A stretch of DNA of 44,119 bases, from positions 1 to 44,119 of the forward strand of contig CAJQOL010000118.1 in assembly GCA_905479925.1 (NCBI GenBank). Reading direction: 5' to 3'. Below the pieces are notes generated by a model, which ran no database searches, was not told where the DNA came from, and saw nothing but the letters and a program-made list of their open reading frames with translations. Shown piece after piece: positions 18,866 to 27,634 of the stretch. The position numbers were made by a program, and so were the translations under genes. Each line of letters opens with the position of its first letter. Position 1 is the first letter of the stretch. This DNA is from an uncultured Kangiellaceae bacterium (lineage in GTDB: Bacteria; Pseudomonadota; Gammaproteobacteria; Enterobacterales; Kangiellaceae).

Positions 18866-20728
18866 ATGCATAAGAAAATAGTTATTTTCTGGCTTATCGC
18901 TTTGTTTTTTTTACGCATAAATGCCCCTCTTTTTGCTGAAGAAACAATAGAAAACGCCGAGCTACATAACCAGCTCGCTTATTCCGCGCTAAAAAACGGC
19001 GACTATAAACAAGCATTCATCGAGGGAAAGACTGCCGAATCCCTCGCTTTAAAAGAGAAAAACACCATTGAACTTGCTCGCGCAATCTCCAATATTGCCT
19101 CAACCCATCTCTATTTTGGTGAATATGATAAAGCCCTTGGGATGTACCTTGAGTCATTAGATATTTCAAAAAAAGACAACAATTTAGATGGTATTGAGCG
19201 AGCCCTCAATAATATCTCAGCAATATATACGCGTATTGATAGAAGCGAAGAAGCGCTTCAGTATTTGCTAAAATTACCGGTGGTCAATGGTATAGAGCGT
19301 TCTTCACACGACCAATTAGTGGGATACATCAGCCTTGCTTCTAGATATAGAGAAGTCGGCAATATCGAACAAGCCGAGAAATACATCGGTCTCGCAGAGG
19401 CGGTAGCCAAATCCCACCCCGAACCTTTTCTCGAAGTGTATTTGTTTTTAGAGTTAGCCAAACTGAAAAAAGAGAATAACATCATTTCGGATTCGGTCAG
19501 TTATCTAAAAAAAGCCCTTGCACTAACCAAACGAGAAAACTTCGATGAATTACGTGTTGTCATTCTCAGAAATTTAGCGGAACTTCACTTTCATTTTAAT
19601 GATCTTCAACAGGCAAAACTATATGCCTTGCAAGCCTTAGATTTTTCGACTGAACTTGGTTTACCCACCGAACAGGAAATGACCTACGTCAACCTAATAC
19701 TTATAGAAAGAAAGTTAGGGAATTACAAAAAAGCACTTAGTTACGTGGATTTAAATAAGCAACTAACTGAACGTATAAAAAGTGCCAAAATTCAGCAGTT
19801 AGCCGAGATAACTAAAGTTGATAGAAATATGGCCGAAACTGAAGAAAAACTAAGACAAAGTATTCAGCAACGTGAAATTGCTGAACTAAAGTACGAGCGG
19901 CACAAACAGCTTCAGATAAACACCACGATTCTTTTCTTGATAGTAATCGCGCTTATATCATTCTGGTTTTACCGCAGAAATTCTCGAATGGCTTTACAGC
20001 GACAAATCGATAAAAATGCACAGCTCCAAGAACTCGATCATTTAAAAGACCGTATTCTTACCAATACTTCTCACGAATTACGAACACCACTTAACGGGAT
20101 CATTGGTTTATCCGAAGCTATTTTGATTGATGCCAATGGTACACTCGACGAAGATACTAAAAGCTACGTTAGATTGATTGGTAAAAGCGGTTCGCAACTA
20201 TCCGAGATTATCAATGACATTTTAGACCTTGCTCAATTGCGGGCTAACAAAATGGTATTTAACAATACAACCTTCAAGGTAAATACCCTAGTAACCGATG
20301 TAGTGACTCTTTGCCAGCCATTGTTAGGTGATAGAGATATTCGAATAAAACTAGCGCCGCTCGAACCGGATGTAGAAGTTTGTCTTGATGAAAAAAGAGT
20401 TAGACAAATTTTATTTAATATTGTTGGAAATGCCATTAAATTCACTAAAAAGGGATTCGTAAAAGTCTCCATCGAACACAATAAAAATTGGCTTCAATTA
20501 ACGGTTGAAGATACTGGCATCGGCATCCCCAAAGATAAAATAGAGCGGATTTTTGAAGGGTTTGAACAAGTTAACCAAAGTGATACTCGAGAGCAGGGCG
20601 GTTCAGGCTTAGGACTGGCCATATGCAATCAACTATTATCGGCTTTAGGCGGAACCATAGCTGTTAGCTCCGAGCTAAACAAAGGCACTACAATGGTTAT
20701 AAAATTACCGACCGAACCCGCTGGTTAA
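18866..20728 (+). CDS. TPR sensor histidine kinase, copy 2
   Basis: The 620-aa paralogue of the kinase at 15621 has the same layout: signal peptide (about 1-24), TPR array (about 30-310), and a coiled coil with the conserved DRNMAETEEKLRQS segment. One TM helix (about 350-370) is followed by HisKA with His403 in NTSHELRTPLNGIIGL. The HATPase has NIVGNAIKFT, DTGIGIP and GGSGLGLAI. It has no receiver domain. The kinase halves are much more alike than the TPR halves, suggesting diverged input specificity and shared output. It ends 5 bp from the convergent nitroreductase gene. Confidence 0.92.
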   Translation: MHKKIVIFWLIALFFLRINAPLFAEETIENAELHNQLAYSALKNGDYKQAFIEGKTAESLALKEKNTIELARAISNIASTHLYFGEYDKALGMYLESLDISKKDNNLDGIERALNNISAIYTRIDRSEEALQYLLKLPVVNGIERSSHDQLVGYISLASRYREVGNIEQAEKYIGLAEAVAKSHPEPFLEVYLFLELAKLKKENNIISDSVSYLKKALALTKRENFDELRVVILRNLAELHFHFNDLQQAKLYALQALDFSTELGLPTEQEMTYVNLILIERKLGNYKKALSYVDLNKQLTERIKSAKIQQLAEITKVDRNMAETEEKLRQSIQQREIAELKYERHKQLQINTTILFLIVIALISFWFYRRNSRMALQRQIDKNAQLQELDHLKDRILTNTSHELRTPLNGIIGLSEAILIDANGTLDEDTKSYVRLIGKSGSQLSEIINDILDLAQLRANKMVFNNTTFKVNTLVTDVVTLCQPLLGDRDIRIKLAPLEPDVEVCLDEKRVRQILFNIVGNAIKFTKKGFVKVSIEHNKNWLQLTVEDTGIGIPKDKIERIFEGFEQVNQSDTREQGGSGLGLAICNQLLSALGGTIAVSSELNKGTTMVIKLPTEPAG

Positions 20729-20733
20729 GTCGG

Positions 20734-21411
20734 TTACTCTATAAACGTACTAATATCCGTTAAGGATTTTTTAATTAGTGCGTGATCTGGAACCGTAGCG
20801 GCAACTGCTGGATAACCCACCACTAATAAAATGTAGGCCTTATCATTTTTGGGCCGCTCACAAATTTCATTAAGAAAATTCATCGGCTTAGGTGTATGGG
20901 TTAAAGTTGCCAGTCCAGACTGATGTAATGCATTAATCAAAAAACCAGTGGCTATTCCTACAGACTCTCTCACATAATAATTTTTTTGGCTTTGCTCAAT
21001 CGTTACACCACCTTTTTGTTGCGCAAAAATGGCAATTAACCATGGCGCCGTTTCCAAGTATGGCTTTTGATCGTCGGTGCCAAGCTCGCTAAGCGCTTGT
21101 ATCCATTCATCGCCACCACGCCCCTCATAGAATGCTCGCTCTTCTTTTTCGGCGGCGCTACGAATGGCGGCCTTGGTATCTGGATTTGAAATAGCAGTAA
21201 AATGCCAAGGTTGATGATTGGCGCCGCTAGGTGCAGTGCCAGCGGCTTTAATGCAATTTTCAATTATACGTTTATCAACCGCTCGGTCGGAAAACTCTCG
21301 AACAGTATGTCGTCGTTTAATCGATTGATAAAACTGGCTCGAACGCGCAATCATTTCTTCTGGCTGATATTCAACAAAATCAGATAGTGGTTGAGAATTA
21401 TGCTCTTTCAT
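20734..21411 (-). CDS. Nitroreductase-family flavoprotein, iodotyrosine deiodinase-like
   Basis: The 225-aa FMN-dependent protein has the FMN phosphate motif RRHTVREFSDRAV near the N-terminus, APSGANHQPWHF in the first third and a C-terminal ILLVVGYPA strand. The lid region has a Glu and Tyr in EEERAFYEGR-like sequence and a Lys in DDQKPYLETAPW. These could be the E-Y-K zwitterion-binding set of iodotyrosine deiodinase (IYD), which bacteria also carry. Plain nitroreductase or another BluB/IYD-branch activity is the alternative. It lies 24 bp upstream of the APH-aminotransferase gene's end and is probably co-transcribed with it. Confidence 0.75.
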   Translation of the reverse strand: MKEHNSQPLSDFVEYQPEEMIARSSQFYQSIKRRHTVREFSDRAVDKRIIENCIKAAGTAPSGANHQPWHFTAISNPDTKAAIRSAAEKEERAFYEGRGGDEWIQALSELGTDDQKPYLETAPWLIAIFAQQKGGVTIEQSQKNYYVRESVGIATGFLINALHQSGLATLTHTPKPMNFLNEICERPKNDKAYILLVVGYPAVAATVPDHALIKKSLTDISTFIE

Positions 21412-21435
21412 TGGTTAAATCCTTATTGATAATTA

Positions 21436-23826
21436 TTATTGTAATAATGACTCATCTAACGCTATCTCTTTCAATCCCTGCTCAAAAACCGCCAAGAAAC
21501 GTTCAACATTTTCTTGATTAAAGACAATGGGAGGCTTAATTTTTAGAATGTTATAATAAGGCCCTTCAGAGGTCAGTAAAATTTGGTTTCTCTTGAAATG
21601 CTCAATTAACCAATCCATCGCCTTTGACGCAGGTATTTTTGTATCACGATCAGTAACCAGCTCAACACCAATAAAAAGTCCTAACCCTCTGATATCACCA
21701 ATTAGAGAATAACGTTTCTTTAACACACGCAAACCATCTTGCATCAGTACACCCATTTCCAGAGCATTTTTTTGCAGCGACTCTTTTTCAATCACCGATA
21801 GCACAGCTTCACCGATAGCGCAGGATACGGGGTTTCCACCAAAGGTGTTAAAGTACTCCATGCCGTTAGCAAACGAATCGGCAATTTCCTTTGTCGTAAT
21901 CACCGCCGCCAAAGGATGTCCATTACCAATCGGTTTACCCAAAGTAACAATGTCAGGAATAACCCCTTGGGTCTCAAACGCCCACATATGCGTTCCAACT
22001 CTTCCGAAACCCACTTGCACTTCGTCAGCGATACATAAACCGCCAGCCTCTCTAACGCGACGATAAGCGGCTTTTAGGTAGCCGTCCGGCATTATTATCT
22101 GTCCCGCGACACCTTGTAATGACTCACAAATAAAAGCGCCTACTTCTTCACCTTGCTGTTTAATTTCTAAAAGAGCTCGGTCAATATCCTTAGCGTAGGC
22201 TTCTCCAACCGATGCAGCGTAACCGGTAAATTCGCCGCGATAGGGATCAGGCAAACTCACGGGGTGAATATGAGACTGCCGACCGGTACCACCGGGTCCG
22301 TTAAATTTATACGGACTTGCCGCAACGCAGGCCGCAGTATTACCATGGTAAGCTTGGTCAACCACGATCAGTTGTTTTGACTTGGTAAAATTATTGGCTA
22401 AGCGAAAAGCCAATTCATTGGCTTCACTACCCGAGTTAACTAAAAGACAAACCGACAACTGTTTTGGAAAAGTTGCTAATAGTTTCTCACTAAAATTGAT
22501 GATGTTGTCATGAAGATAACGGGTATTAGTATTTAACAAAGCCATTTGAGCTTGTCCCGCCGCAACCACGTCAACATGGCAATGGCCCACATGACAAACA
22601 TTATTGACCATATCTAGATATGGAGTACCTTGTTCATCATATAAGAAAGCACCTTGACCTCTAACAATTTTTAAAGGCTTTTGATAACTTAAGCTTAATG
22701 AACGCACCAAATGGCTCTTCCTGAAAGCCAATAACTCTTGATTGTTTCTAGTCCGTGAATGCGCTCTTTTGTTTGTTAATGATTCGCTAGTTTTGGCTTC
22801 TATTAAAGTCTCATCTATCTGTGATAAACGATTTTCGAGGCTTTGAATATTTACTTTCTGTAATTGTTTTAGTGCATCTATTGCCGGTAACGTAGAAATT
22901 ACCAAGTACTCGTTGTCTGGCTCTTTCTTAATGGCCTCAGCAGCATTACATAAGGTGGTACAAAGCCTTAATGCGATTAAATAATACAAGCTTTGTACTT
23001 CTGCTAACTTCAGTGGTCTGTGTTGATGATAACCTTTCACCATATTTATGATAACGTTAGCAGGGTCACTTTGTTTCATAATTGCATAGGCACAGCTAAT
23101 AGCCAGCTCATTGATCGTATGGGTATACACCATATCGCCAAAATCAATTAAACCGACAATCTTGTTTGGCTTTTTCTCGTTATCCACCAAAAGATTATAG
23201 TCATTGGCGTCGCTATGAATAATGCTTTCCGGCAATTTGTCCAATAACGGCAGCACGTTCAATTTGTAACGCTTGAGAAAATGATCAACCAACTGCAAAT
23301 GCTGCGGATTAAGTTGGCTCTTTTTCATTTGGCAAACCGAAAAGCCGTTAGCCAAATCCCACTCAAGAAAACGGTAAGCACCTGCATGTTTAAACTCAGC
23401 CATTGTGGCATTAACCTGCCCCAAAATACTTCCAAGATGTTGCCACAAAGGTTCACTAGTTTGAGTTATCTGAGACTCGGCATAAATAACACCCTTAAGA
23501 AAACTAATCACTCTAAAGAAATGGCGTTGCCCATCCCCGTCGATTTCATTTACACGCTTGCCATTTCTATCACGCAAGACTTTAGGGACAGCGACACCTT
23601 GTTTAGATAAAAAAGACATGGCTTCATTTTGCATGGTTATATTAGAAGCTGAATCATTCGAAGCGGCTACTTTTACAACCCACTGATTATTATCACTATC
23701 AGTTAAACAATAGTTAATATCGCTATAACTGGGCAAAGCTGTTAACTCACCGCTAAGGTGATAATAATTGGCTAAGTGCTCAAGAATTTGAGCCTTAGAA
23801 ATATTTGGACGATTAGAATTTGACAC
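21436..23826 (-). CDS. Fused APH-like kinase and class III aminotransferase-fold PLP enzyme
   Basis: The product is about 796 aa. The N-terminal third is an aminoglycoside-phosphotransferase/choline-kinase-type domain with catalytic HSDANDYN (about 204) and the metal-binding GLIDFGDM. The C-terminal part (about 365-796) is a class III aminotransferase fold: SGSEANELAFRLAN, DEVQVGFGRVG and the PLP lysine (about 631) in TLGKPIGNG. This pairing matches hydroxylysine or ethanolamine kinases with their phospho-lyase (AGXT2L-type) partners. A likely role is phosphorylating an amino-alcohol and then eliminating phosphate, but the substrate is not determinable. I prefer a GTG start at 23826, with GAGAGAG about 7 bp upstream; a TTG lies two codons earlier. 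Confidence 0.85.
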   Translation of the reverse strand: MSNSNRPNISKAQILEHLANYYHLSGELTALPSYSDINYCLTDSDNNQWVVKVAASNDSASNITMQNEAMSFLSKQGVAVPKVLRDRNGKRVNEIDGDGQRHFFRVISFLKGVIYAESQITQTSEPLWQHLGSILGQVNATMAEFKHAGAYRFLEWDLANGFSVCQMKKSQLNPQHLQLVDHFLKRYKLNVLPLLDKLPESIIHSDANDYNLLVDNEKKPNKIVGLIDFGDMVYTHTINELAISCAYAIMKQSDPANVIINMVKGYHQHRPLKLAEVQSLYYLIALRLCTTLCNAAEAIKKEPDNEYLVISTLPAIDALKQLQKVNIQSLENRLSQIDETLIEAKTSESLTNKRAHSRTRNNQELLAFRKSHLVRSLSLSYQKPLKIVRGQGAFLYDEQGTPYLDMVNNVCHVGHCHVDVVAAGQAQMALLNTNTRYLHDNIINFSEKLLATFPKQLSVCLLVNSGSEANELAFRLANNFTKSKQLIVVDQAYHGNTAACVAASPYKFNGPGGTGRQSHIHPVSLPDPYRGEFTGYAASVGEAYAKDIDRALLEIKQQGEEVGAFICESLQGVAGQIIMPDGYLKAAYRRVREAGGLCIADEVQVGFGRVGTHMWAFETQGVIPDIVTLGKPIGNGHPLAAVITTKEIADSFANGMEYFNTFGGNPVSCAIGEAVLSVIEKESLQKNALEMGVLMQDGLRVLKKRYSLIGDIRGLGLFIGVELVTDRDTKIPASKAMDWLIEHFKRNQILLTSEGPYYNILKIKPPIVFNQENVERFLAVFEQGLKEIALDESLLQ

Positions 23827-23996
23827 CCACAACTCTCTCTAACAAATGCTCTATCGATGTTTTCTCTTCAAAAGAGTGGTTTCTTATTTTTTCTTATTTT
23901 TCTTTCTAACTACTTGTTACTTGCTCTTTCTTACTGATCACTAATTACTGATTGCTAATTAGCCAATATCTGACGTCTAATTGCTAATATTTAACA

Positions 23997-24017
23997 CCTA
24001 GCTCCTAGCTCCTAGCT
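23997..24017. repeat. Heptamer tandem repeat, 3 copies
   Basis: Three exact copies of CCTAGCT, followed by degenerate CCTAATCCTAA. They lie in the 260-bp gap upstream of the APH-aminotransferase gene. The surrounding sequence (about 23940-24030) is rich in CTAAT/GCTAAT words, as if built from decayed short repeats. Confidence 0.75.
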
Positions 24018-24086
24018 CCTAATCCTAAATACTTAACACTGGATAAAAAGCATTTTTTCATATTGTAGAACTAGGGAAAAATTATT

Positions 24087-24569
24087 CTACAGCTCATCAT
24101 CAAAATCGCTTTCATCAGCTTCAACTTCAAACAAACTGTCCGCTTCATCATCATAGTTAAAGGCACCAACAAGCGTCACGTAGTCATCTTTCTCCACACC
24201 TGAAAGCTTTGAAGAATATTCGTATTCAAATAAAAGGATAACCCAACTTACCTTCAATAAGTTTTTCTTGGTCGCTTTGCTCATTAACGGCTCTATAAAA
24301 GATTTTGAAAAGGAACATTCACCAATAGCCTGTTTAATGTCGACTAAACCTTCATGAGATCCGTTGGTTTCCATTGCTTCAGGGTCAAAATATCTCATTT
24401 TAAAATTATCCGACCAACTATTTCTAGCGCGAGTATTGTTCTTACTGAATGTTTCTTCAAAATACTCATCGGGTATTTCTGCATAAGGCACTTGCGAGGC
24501 CCAGACAGAGACTTTATACTTTTTATTAAATAGAAATCCTTTTGAGGTATTAATTGAAGGCTTTTTCAT
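24087..24569 (-). CDS. Acidic protein of unknown function downstream of RIO kinase
   Basis: I do not recognise this family. The 160-aa cytoplasmic protein has no signal or TM segment. A basic N-terminus (MKKPSINTSKGFLFNKKYK) is followed by a mixed domain, and the C-terminus is strongly acidic (DDEADSLFEVEADESDFDDEL). I chose the ATG at 24569; another at 24578 is possible, while the longest frame would overlap the kinase gene by 26 bp. It follows the RIO kinase by about 22 bp on the same strand, suggesting co-transcription. The acidic tail could be a phosphorylation target or an interaction surface; this is speculation. Confidence 0.6.
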   Translation of the reverse strand: MKKPSINTSKGFLFNKKYKVSVWASQVPYAEIPDEYFEETFSKNNTRARNSWSDNFKMRYFDPEAMETNGSHEGLVDIKQAIGECSFSKSFIEPLMSKATKKNLLKVSWVILLFEYEYSSKLSGVEKDDYVTLVGAFNYDDEADSLFEVEADESDFDDEL

Positions 24570-24591
24570 TAGGTGCATTACTCGTATTCGT

Positions 24592-25461
24592 CTAGGCGCC
24601 GTCTTGCTGAGGTTCATTAGCTAGTCGTTTGCGTTCTTGTCTAGCTTGCTCTTCTTCAAAAGCCGCTTTAATTTCTAACAGGATATCATCAACGTCCGCG
24701 GTATGTTCACTTTCTTTATACTGGCCGGTCAACTCAAAGCTACTCGAAAGCTCTGCATTTTCATACAATTCCCAGATTTCCTTAGCATACTGACTGTTTG
24801 ATAGCTGAGGTGCAAATTGAGCGTAATAGTTAGTCATGTTTTCAACATCTCTTTCGAGCATGCGCTTAGCGTTGTTATTACCCGATGCATCAACCGCTTG
24901 CGGCAAGTCGATAATCACTGGCCCATATTCGTCTAGCAGTACATTAAACTCCGATAAGTCACCATGAACAACACCCGCGCCGAGCATTTTTGCGACGTTA
25001 TGCATAATCACCGCGTGATCCTCAAGTGCTTGCTCTTCGGTCAAATGAACATCGTTAAGACGCGGTGCAACATCGCCGTCGCCATCCGTCACTAACTCCA
25101 TCAATAATACGCCATCAAAGCAACCAAACGGTTGCGGAACCCTAACACCGGCGTCAGCAAGACGATAAAGAGCATCTACCTCTGCATTTTGCCAAGCTTC
25201 TTCTTGTTGTTTACGCCCAAAACTGGACTTTTTATCCATAGCCCTATTTCGACGACTATTTCGACCCCGTCGGCCTTCTTGGTATTCAACCGCCTTTTTA
25301 AAACTGCGTTTCGCCGCTTCTTTATAGACCTTCGCGCAGCGCACATCGCTGCCGCACCTTACAACATAGACTGTCGCTTCTTTTCCACTCATCAATTGGC
25401 TCAAGACTTCATCGACAATTCCGTCTTCGTAGAGTGGTTTAATTCGTTTTGGCATTTTCAT
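24592..25461 (-). CDS. RIO1-like serine protein kinase (PA4780 family)
   Basis: The 289-aa atypical protein kinase has a RIO-type nucleotide loop SGKEATVYVV, the catalytic loop VVHGDLSEFNVLL (Asp and Asn) and the metal-binding VIIDLPQAVD. These are hallmarks of the RIO1 family in proteobacteria (PA4780 type). A C-terminal Glu/Arg-rich helix follows. The ATG has AAGG 6 bp upstream. Its bacterial targets are not established. It is divergent from the acyl-CoA synthetase gene. Confidence 0.93.
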   Translation of the reverse strand: MKMPKRIKPLYEDGIVDEVLSQLMSGKEATVYVVRCGSDVRCAKVYKEAAKRSFKKAVEYQEGRRGRNSRRNRAMDKKSSFGRKQQEEAWQNAEVDALYRLADAGVRVPQPFGCFDGVLLMELVTDGDGDVAPRLNDVHLTEEQALEDHAVIMHNVAKMLGAGVVHGDLSEFNVLLDEYGPVIIDLPQAVDASGNNNAKRMLERDVENMTNYYAQFAPQLSNSQYAKEIWELYENAELSSSFELTGQYKESEHTADVDDILLEIKAAFEEEQARQERKRLANEPQQDGA

Positions 25462-25640
25462 GGCGCCTTTATACCTCAGCGGCGGCCGGATTGAAACTAA
25501 CTCTGCAGCTCCCTCCTAAAAATACCTAAGAAAACTATGTTCCCGGGCTGTTTAGCAGGGTTTTTGGTCTAATTAATCTGATAAAACGTACACAAAATAA
25601 CACTCAGAAATGGGTGGCATTATTTCACTACCCGCTCTCT

Positions 25641-25654
25641 CTTGGATATCCAAG
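25641..25654. promoter_or_regulatory. 14-bp perfect palindrome in the RIO kinase / acyl-CoA synthetase divergent region
   Basis: CTTGGATATCCAAG is a perfect palindrome about 90 bp upstream of the acyl-CoA synthetase start and 180 bp upstream of the RIO kinase. It is a plausible operator for an unknown dimeric regulator. It does not fit the PsrA consensus seen upstream of fadBA. Confidence 0.4.
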
Positions 25655-25741
25655 GATTGAGTGATACTCTTTGAAAAAGCCATAAGAATAACAATGAGCC
25701 TTAATCAATACCCAAAAAGACTCAATTAAATAGGAGCTTAC

Positions 25742-27373
25742 ATGCAATACTCGCTACCTCTTCCTCAATTTGCACAGATGGTTGAACGGTTTGGTGACCA
25801 AAATTATTTACATCAGCCAGTCAATCGTCAGCTTAAATCATTTACCTGGACAGAAGTCGATAGACAAGCAAGGGGAGTAGCAGCCTCGTTACTGTCAATG
25901 GATTTTGTGGCTGGCGATCGTATTGGCATATTGTCAAAAAACTGTGCCGAGTGGTTTATCTGTGATTTGGCGATCATGATGGCGGGAATGATTTCGGTGC
26001 CTATTTACCACACCGCTAATCGCGACACTATTTCTCATATTATTGAAGATAGCCAGTGCAAAGCGGTATTTGTTGGAAAGCTCGATGGGGTTGATGAAGC
26101 GGAAGCGGGCCTCAAAGCCGAATTACCTCGCATCATATTCCCTTATCCAAGTCTTGACGGTCAGCACCTGTGGAACGACTTTATCGAGCACTCTCCCCTT
26201 GAGGAAGTTCACCAAGCCAAACCAAACGATACAATGAGCATTGCCTACACCTCTGGCAGTACCGGTAAGCCTAAAGGGGTTGTTATTAGCTTCTTGAATA
26301 TAGCTTCAGCGGCCACCGAGTCGGGAAGACTACTTGAAGTAAAAACCGGTGACCGTCTTGTCTCCTACTTACCACTAGCCCATATTACCGAACGAAGCCT
26401 TATTGAAACCTTGTCTTATTATATGGGTACAGTGGTTTATTTTGTTGAAAGTTTAGATACCTTCGTCGGCGATCTAAAAGTTGCTCAGCCAGACTTGTTT
26501 GTTTCGGTACCAAGGCTTTGGAACAAATTCCAAGGTGAAGTTCTTAATAAAATGCCCGATCGAAAGCTGCAATTTTTGCTAAAACTTCCTTTCATTGGAA
26601 AATTAGTCGCCAAAAAAATCCGATTAGCTTTAGGGCTAAATAGTTGCCGTGCGTTTGGCTCAGGAACAGCACCTATTTCACCTAGTATCTTGCGTTGGTT
26701 CCATCGTATAGGCATGCCTATTTCTGAAGGATGGGGGATGACGGAAACTTCGGGAATGTCGTGCGGTAATACACCATTTACCGAAGCTGGACTCGGCACA
26801 ATCGGTCGACCGATCCCTTGTGTAGAAATGAAACTCGGTGATAACCAAGAAATTTTAATCAAAGGCCCGGCGGTTTTTAGCGGATACTACAATCGACCCG
26901 ATGCCACTGAAGAAAGCTTCACTGGTGAGTGGTTTCATACCGGTGATATGGGAGAAATTACAGATAACGATGAATACAAAATTATTGGTCGAACGAAGGA
27001 ACAATTTAAGAGTGCCAAAGGTAAATACGTCGCACCAGCACCAATCGAAAACCTGATAGGCAGGAACAACGATGTTGAGCAGGTTTGCGTCATGGGCCAA
27101 GGAAGAAAACAGCCCATTGCATTAGTCGTGTTGAATGAAAATAATAAAGAGCGAACTGATGTCAACCATAATGGCTTAGAGAAAACCCTACATATCGTTA
27201 ATAAGAAATTGGAAAAACATCAACAGCTCGATCACATTATTGTGCTGAAAGATAATTGGACCATTGAGAATGAACTACTAACACCAACCATGAAAATTAA
27301 ACGTCCTGATATTGAGTCTAAGTTTGAAGAGTATTTGGGAAAAGAGATGGAAAATAAAGTCCATTGGGAGTAG
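25742..27373 (+). CDS. Long-chain acyl-CoA synthetase-like AMP-forming enzyme
   Basis: The 543-aa ANL-superfamily ligase has the ATP loop YTSGSTGKPKGV (about 167-178), the A5-like GWGMTETSG, the adenylate motif GEWFHTGDMGEI and the hinge IIGRTKEQFKSAKGKYVAP with a C-terminal catalytic region. The hinge and overall layout resemble the FAA1/long-chain branch. It activates a carboxylic acid, probably a fatty acid, to acyl-CoA. SD AGGAG lies 7 bp before the ATG. It is monocistronic. It could feed the fadBA pathway encoded in the same window; the chain-length preference is unknown. Confidence 0.88.
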   Translation: MQYSLPLPQFAQMVERFGDQNYLHQPVNRQLKSFTWTEVDRQARGVAASLLSMDFVAGDRIGILSKNCAEWFICDLAIMMAGMISVPIYHTANRDTISHIIEDSQCKAVFVGKLDGVDEAEAGLKAELPRIIFPYPSLDGQHLWNDFIEHSPLEEVHQAKPNDTMSIAYTSGSTGKPKGVVISFLNIASAATESGRLLEVKTGDRLVSYLPLAHITERSLIETLSYYMGTVVYFVESLDTFVGDLKVAQPDLFVSVPRLWNKFQGEVLNKMPDRKLQFLLKLPFIGKLVAKKIRLALGLNSCRAFGSGTAPISPSILRWFHRIGMPISEGWGMTETSGMSCGNTPFTEAGLGTIGRPIPCVEMKLGDNQEILIKGPAVFSGYYNRPDATEESFTGEWFHTGDMGEITDNDEYKIIGRTKEQFKSAKGKYVAPAPIENLIGRNNDVEQVCVMGQGRKQPIALVVLNENNKERTDVNHNGLEKTLHIVNKKLEKHQQLDHIIVLKDNWTIENELLTPTMKIKRPDIESKFEEYLGKEMENKVHWE

Positions 27374-27567
27374 AAAGAAAAATTACTACCGCCAAGTTGA
27401 AAGGTAGAAGCTTTAAAGCGCGATATATGCGGTTATAGACCATTGTTTGCGGCTTGCTAGTAACATAGAAACCCTAACAGCAATAGTTGGAGTGTCGAAA
27501 TATTGAAAATGGATTTGAATAATTTAGATATAGGTCTCCATTAGCGCTTCGAGTCCGTTAATAAGTG

Positions 27568-27610
27568 TGACATGGTCTAATGGATTGATGCAGTCCATCA
27601 GATCGTGTCA
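27568..27610. other. Long imperfect inverted repeat (hairpin) between convergent genes
   Basis: The 17-nt arms (27568-27584 and 27594-27610) pair at 14 Watson-Crick positions plus two G-T wobbles on the + strand, around a 9-nt loop. No T tract follows on either strand, so it is not a classical terminator. The rest of the 261-bp spacer shows no gene. Confidence 0.55.
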
Positions 27611-27634
27611 TTCGGTTGATAATTTGTCAAATGG

